Positions 7,801 to 9,610 of a DNA stretch of 9,610 bases are shown piece after piece. The stretch's first letter is position 1. Each line of letters opens with the position of its first letter. Below the pieces are notes generated by a model. It was not told where the DNA came from, did no database searches, and worked only from the letters and a program-made list of their open reading frames with translations. Source of the DNA: an uncultured bacterium (GTDB lineage: Bacteria; Planctomycetota; Phycisphaerae; Phycisphaerales; SM1A02); contig CAIOTP010000213.1 in assembly GCA_903861235.1 (NCBI GenBank), positions 1 through 9,610 on the forward strand, read 5' to 3'. The translations under genes and the position numbers were made by a program.

Positions 7801-8256
7801 GGCGGTGTGGGCGGCACCGAGGCCCGTGGCGGCGTGGAGAGCGCCCGCTTCTTCGAGTGGGGTGGCCGGAACGCCGACGGCAGCGAAGGCTTCAAGGAGC
7901 GACGCGCCGGATGGGCCATGCCGATCCACGAGCTCCTGGTTCAGCACGGCGTGAGCGCCGTGTTCCACGGGCATGACCACCTGTACGTGCATTCGGAGAA
8001 GGACGGCGTGACCTACCAGTGCGTGCCCCAGCCCGGCAATGCGCTGGGCGGCACGAGAAGCGCCGAGACCTACGGCTACGCCTCCGGGCAGGTGCTCGGC
8101 AGCCCAGGCCACGTGCGCGTGAAGGTGACGCCCACGAAGGCCACCGTGGACTTCGTGCGATCGTCGCTGGGCGAAGGCGGCGGCCGGCGCGCCGAACGCG
8201 AGGCCAACGGCACCGTGGTGGCCACCTACGACATTCCGGCCAAGGGAGGTCGCTGA
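4798..8256 (+). CDS. Exported mosaic protein: SHD1-like, YHYH, PEBP and PAP-like metallophosphoesterase domains
   Basis: 1152 residues. Order: signal peptide (1-27, V-M-A before His28); a His-rich mature start (His28, His34, His37); an SHD1-like domain (about 42-95); a YHYH domain (about 123-340) with YHYH at 245-248 and again at 320-323 and cysteines 157, 239, 289 and 305; a small unassigned domain (340-418); a Pro/Arg/Asp-rich linker (418-472); a PEBP (YbhB/YbcL Raf-kinase-inhibitor-like) domain (475-624) with YTCDGESLSPPFEW; a Gly/Gln/Arg linker (625-680); an Fn3-like domain as in purple acid phosphatases (about 684-780); and a metallophosphoesterase (785-1120). The latter's metal set looks complete: Asp794 and His796, Asp826 (GD), Asn866-His867 (GNHD), His998/His999, and His1059/His1061 (GHDH). 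A Gly/Arg-rich insert (939-960) interrupts it. Likely reaction: phosphoester hydrolysis outside the cytoplasm; the roles of the YHYH and PEBP parts are unknown. It starts within the sulfatase gene and its TGA overlaps the next ATG by 1 bp. I do not know this exact architecture. Confidence 0.9.
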   Translation: MRTESTWLDRLVTAGLVLGVLASTVMAHPPGEGHEGHSAVPVWRDLTHDRTLEGWLLTAGEESITIDLHHGGTVTVPMADLDEEGRTRARAARERSHAAAGLSTPAAMMASALSAVGAGEPWQAESFKMFGPFVKPRWDDQWLFVESDGLPHAPVACTMMVGITAWQQQVPLPQDYSGANAWQVPLKPKLAQTPVDGRKELRKGAIALAANGIPIFNALNNRGADSKAIGELDEFGGHCGRADDYHYHAAPLMLQKVVGRNRPIAFALDGFPIFGLFSATAKPGSDLTCPLGSTEALDPWNGHFCQVPQGQGLDGGTRSYHYHASETYPYINGGMRGEVKVAEDEIVPQAHARPVRPWLTALRGARIVGFRETGPNAWSLTYTLDGREGKVEYQVKEGGRVDFAFVRPDGTRTTESYTPRERGAGGNRANREGRGGGQRPPRDDAAPPRDDGDRPPRRDPDDRPPREDAPAETLKTDFPFACTGLDKDGSLQAKYTCDGESLSPPFEWKDLPKGTRSLAMTMHHVAPGDDEHVYMVRWDIPADAPALKAGDRSGTWGVNTVNRRAEYAPPCSQGPGTKVYVATLYALKAAPKMEATGKATKAELLAAIKELTLGTSAVELQYARQDQGGGREERPPGQGGGRRGNRDGQGGGGQGGQARDGGRQGGQEGGQSRGGERPGGLLQQMTAFHTEVPPHDFDVLLGAATDRSVVASIQAWKPGSFSIEYGKASGGARSTTPAVQVESGKVAAIQITGLEPGTEYTYRVKPAAGDPDAMHRFRTRPAPGTPFCFTIQADSHLDANMDPRIYERSLANALEDRPDFHVDLGDTFMTDKRGREFERSAPQYDAQRWWLSRLCADAPLFMVLGNHDGEKGTSGTNADDIGPWSYRMRTERFPPPVPGQGGVTGRTDMREGRTANYYAFEWGDALVVVLDPFSFTTQRGRGGRGGGGRGGEGGGGRDQGPLPADDSGWSFTLGREQYDWLADTLARSKAKHKFVFTHHLVGGVGGTEARGGVESARFFEWGGRNADGSEGFKERRAGWAMPIHELLVQHGVSAVFHGHDHLYVHSEKDGVTYQCVPQPGNALGGTRSAETYGYASGQVLGSPGHVRVKVTPTKATVDFVRSSLGEGGGRRAEREANGTVVATYDIPAKGGR
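8244..8249 (+). promoter_or_regulatory. Shine-Dalgarno of the third operon gene
   Basis: GGGAGG, 6 nt before the ATG at 8256, sits in the last codons of the preceding gene. It supports the TGATG stop/start overlap as the true start rather than the open frame extending further upstream or the internal ATG at 8271. Confidence 0.7.
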
Positions 8257-8996
8257 TGCGGCGTGTGGCCATGATCGCCCTGTCCGCCGCCACGCTGCTC
8301 GCCCTGGCGGCATGGCAGTCCGCGCCACCTGCCGACGGCGACAAGCCGCCGCCCCGCCGAGGCCAGGGGGGTGGCAAGCGCAAGCCTCCCCAGGACGGCG
8401 TGGTGAAGCCCTCCATGGACGACACCATGCAGGCGAACATGTACGCCGACAACTGGTTCACGCTGTACGTGAACGGCAAGCTGGTCGCCGTGGACTCGAT
8501 CGACTTCCTGCCGCACAACGTGGTCGCGGTGGACCTGCTGCCGGAATACCCGATGACGATCGCGGTGCTTGCGAAGGACAACGCGGATCCGAAGACCGGC
8601 TGCGAGTACGGTCGTCAGATCGGTGATGGAGGCTTCATCCTGAAGTTCGGAGACGGCACCATGACCGACGCCACCTGGAAGGCGAAGTGCTTCTTCCACG
8701 GCCCGATCGACCGGGACACCGCGAATCCTCGCGTGCGGCAGGAGCCGCTGCCGGCCGACTGGTTCACGCCGGGCTTCGACGACTCGGCCTGGGCCGCGGC
8801 CACCGAGTACACCCAGGAGCGCATCGATCCCAAGCCGCCGTTCTTCGAGCACGACTTCAAGGGCGCGAAGTGGATCTGGACTTCCGACCTGGACCTGGAC
8901 AACACCGTGGTCCTTCGGAAGAGGGTGGAGAAGCCCGGTTGGAAGCCCCGCTGGACCACGAAGCCCGATCTCGACACTCGCCCAGGGCTCGGCTGA
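8256..8996 (+). CDS. Secreted beta-sandwich-like protein, function unknown
   Basis: 246 residues. The signal peptide covers about residues 1-22 (hydrophobic core SAATLLALAAW). A Pro/Lys/Gly-rich stretch follows (about 23-52, with RRGQGGGKRK). The remainder looks all-beta: DNWFTLYVNGKLVAVDS (65-81), YPMTIAVLAKDNAD (98-111), GDGGFILKFGDGT (123-135), and a second half with WFTPGFDDSAWAAATEY (169-185) and AKWIWTSDLDLDNTVVLRK (204-222). The combination of an x-LYVNGxx strand, a FDDSxW turn and a WIW-S strand ending in VxLRK resembles galactose-binding-like (jelly-roll) carbohydrate-binding modules, such as those beside glycosidases. That is fold-level inference, and I cannot name the family. No catalytic motif is seen. 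Expression is coupled to the phosphoesterase gene by the 1-bp overlap, so it probably works with it, perhaps by binding the substrate polymer. Confidence 0.85.
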   Translation: MRRVAMIALSAATLLALAAWQSAPPADGDKPPPRRGQGGGKRKPPQDGVVKPSMDDTMQANMYADNWFTLYVNGKLVAVDSIDFLPHNVVAVDLLPEYPMTIAVLAKDNADPKTGCEYGRQIGDGGFILKFGDGTMTDATWKAKCFFHGPIDRDTANPRVRQEPLPADWFTPGFDDSAWAAATEYTQERIDPKPPFFEHDFKGAKWIWTSDLDLDNTVVLRKRVEKPGWKPRWTTKPDLDTRPGLG

Positions 8997-9002
8997 GGCG
9001 AA

Positions 9003-9029
9003 GGCAAGCCAGGCGCCGCTAGGCTTGCC
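9003..9029 (+). promoter_or_regulatory. 8-bp hairpin immediately before the panC start codon
   Basis: GGCAAGCC (9003-9010) is an exact inverted repeat of GGCTTGCC (9022-9029), with an 11-nt loop. The 3' arm ends 3 nt before the GTG of panC and contains the only weak purine-rich stretch (AGG, 9021-9023) that could serve as its ribosome binding site. No T-tract follows. It could be a poor terminator for the upstream operon or a structure limiting panC translation. Confidence 0.5.
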
Positions 9030-9032
9030 CGC

Positions 9033-9610
9033 GTGCGACGGATCGACGAAGCCGGTGACCTGGCCGACCTGCAGGCGTGCGTGCTCGTGCCCACCATGGG
9101 CGCGCTCCACGAGGGTCACGCCTCGCTGGTGCGGCGCGTGGCCGGTGCCGGCCGGCCCGTGGTGGTGACCGTCTTCGTGAACCCCACCCAGTTCGGCCCC
9201 GGAGAGGACTACGCGCGCTACCCGCGCACCCTGGAGAGCGACTTGAAGATCGCGGAGGAGGCGGGTGCTGCCGCGGTCTTCGTCCCCGATGCCGACGCGA
9301 TCTATCCCAAGGGGCTCGAGGCGGCGAGGACCGAGGCCGCCGCGTGGCCCCTTCCGCCCACGGCCACGGAACCCGGGCTGGAGGACGCCGCTCGACCCGG
9401 CCACTTCGGTGGTGTCTGTCAGGTGGTGGCTCGCCTGTTCGATCTCTGCCGCCCCTCGCTGGCGTGCTTTGGCGAGAAGGACTTCCAGCAGCTCCGCGTG
9501 ATCGAGCAGATGGTCGAACGCGCGGGCGGCCGCTGGGGCGACCTGCGGATCCAGCGCTGCCCCACCGTGCGCGAGCGAGACGGCCTGGCCATGAGCAGCC
9601 GCAACCGTTA
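9033..9610 (+). CDS. panC: Pantothenate synthetase PanC (N-terminal part, truncated by window edge)
   Basis: Joins pantoate and beta-alanine using ATP, in coenzyme A biosynthesis; cytoplasmic, a nucleotidyltransferase of the HIGH superfamily. Visible in order: PTMGALHEGH (residues 20-29, ATP-binding), FVNPTQFGPGEDYARYPRT (48-66), ARPGHFGGVCQVVARLF (120-136), CFGEKDFQQL (145-154) and MSSRNR (187-192), all family signatures. About 192 of the usual 280 residues are present. The GTG at 9033 is the only plausible start: the frame has a stop at 8994-8996 and no ATG, GTG, TTG or CTG in between. It gives an N-terminus about 8 residues shorter than the E. coli enzyme before PTMG. There is a small extra segment, about 6 residues longer than in E. 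coli, between IYPKG and the RPGHF motif. It lies 36 bp behind the secreted-protein gene; co-transcription is possible but functionally odd. Confidence 0.95.
   Translation, partial: MRRIDEAGDLADLQACVLVPTMGALHEGHASLVRRVAGAGRPVVVTVFVNPTQFGPGEDYARYPRTLESDLKIAEEAGAAAVFVPDADAIYPKGLEAARTEAAAWPLPPTATEPGLEDAARPGHFGGVCQVVARLFDLCRPSLACFGEKDFQQLRVIEQMVERAGGRWGDLRIQRCPTVRERDGLAMSSRNR

Noticed and set aside
4276..8328. A 1350-codon open frame on the minus strand across the whole phosphoesterase gene
   Set aside because: It is a shadow. The plus-strand gene has clear domains and conserved motifs throughout, and in GC-rich DNA with G/C at third positions the antisense frame often lacks stops. Its translation is low-complexity (H, R, A, V rich) with no recognisable motif or Shine-Dalgarno.

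Overview
The window is GC-rich bacterial DNA, roughly two-thirds G+C by eye, with nearly all codons ending in G or C. The gene content fits a Planctomycetota-like, probably aquatic, Gram-negative bacterium: a formylglycine-type sulfatase, a YHYH-domain protein with an SHD1-like N-terminal domain, many exported proteins with Gly/Arg/Pro-rich linkers, and an IscS of the style seen in that phylum. The phylum is an inference from protein style, not from a marker gene.

Left part, minus strand (1-3054). Three genes read leftwards. The first is a lipoprotein with an alpha/beta-hydrolase (DUF900-type) fold (1726-3054). The second is a membrane-anchored DUF4105 / Lnb-N-terminal-like protein (720-1691). 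The third is the 5' two-thirds or less of an IscS/NifS cysteine desulfurase, cut off by the window edge (1-574). iscS appears to have its own promoter, overlapped by an interrupted palindrome. The first two genes may be co-transcribed (34-bp gap).

Centre, plus strand (3219-8996). A tightly coupled three-gene unit encodes only exported proteins. The first gene is a sulfatase whose C-terminus is a (GGGGK)n tandem repeat. The second is a 1152-residue mosaic protein: signal peptide, His-rich N-terminus, SHD1-like domain, YHYH domain, PEBP (YbhB/YbcL-like) domain, PAP-like Fn3 domain, then a metallophosphoesterase. The third is a 246-residue secreted beta-sandwich-looking protein of unrecognised function. 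The second and third genes start inside the preceding gene (11-bp and 1-bp overlaps), each with a good Shine-Dalgarno. This is the most interesting part of the window. It looks like an envelope or extracellular hydrolase set able to remove sulfate and phosphate esters, with two accessory domain types of unknown role.

Right end, plus strand (9033-9610). The beginning of panC (pantothenate synthetase), with a GTG start directly behind an 8-bp hairpin, is cut by the window edge. Housekeeping genes (iscS, panC) therefore flank an envelope-directed accessory block.

No tRNA, rRNA, CRISPR array or insertion sequence was seen. The largest gaps between genes are 145 bp (575-719) and 164 bp (3055-3218).
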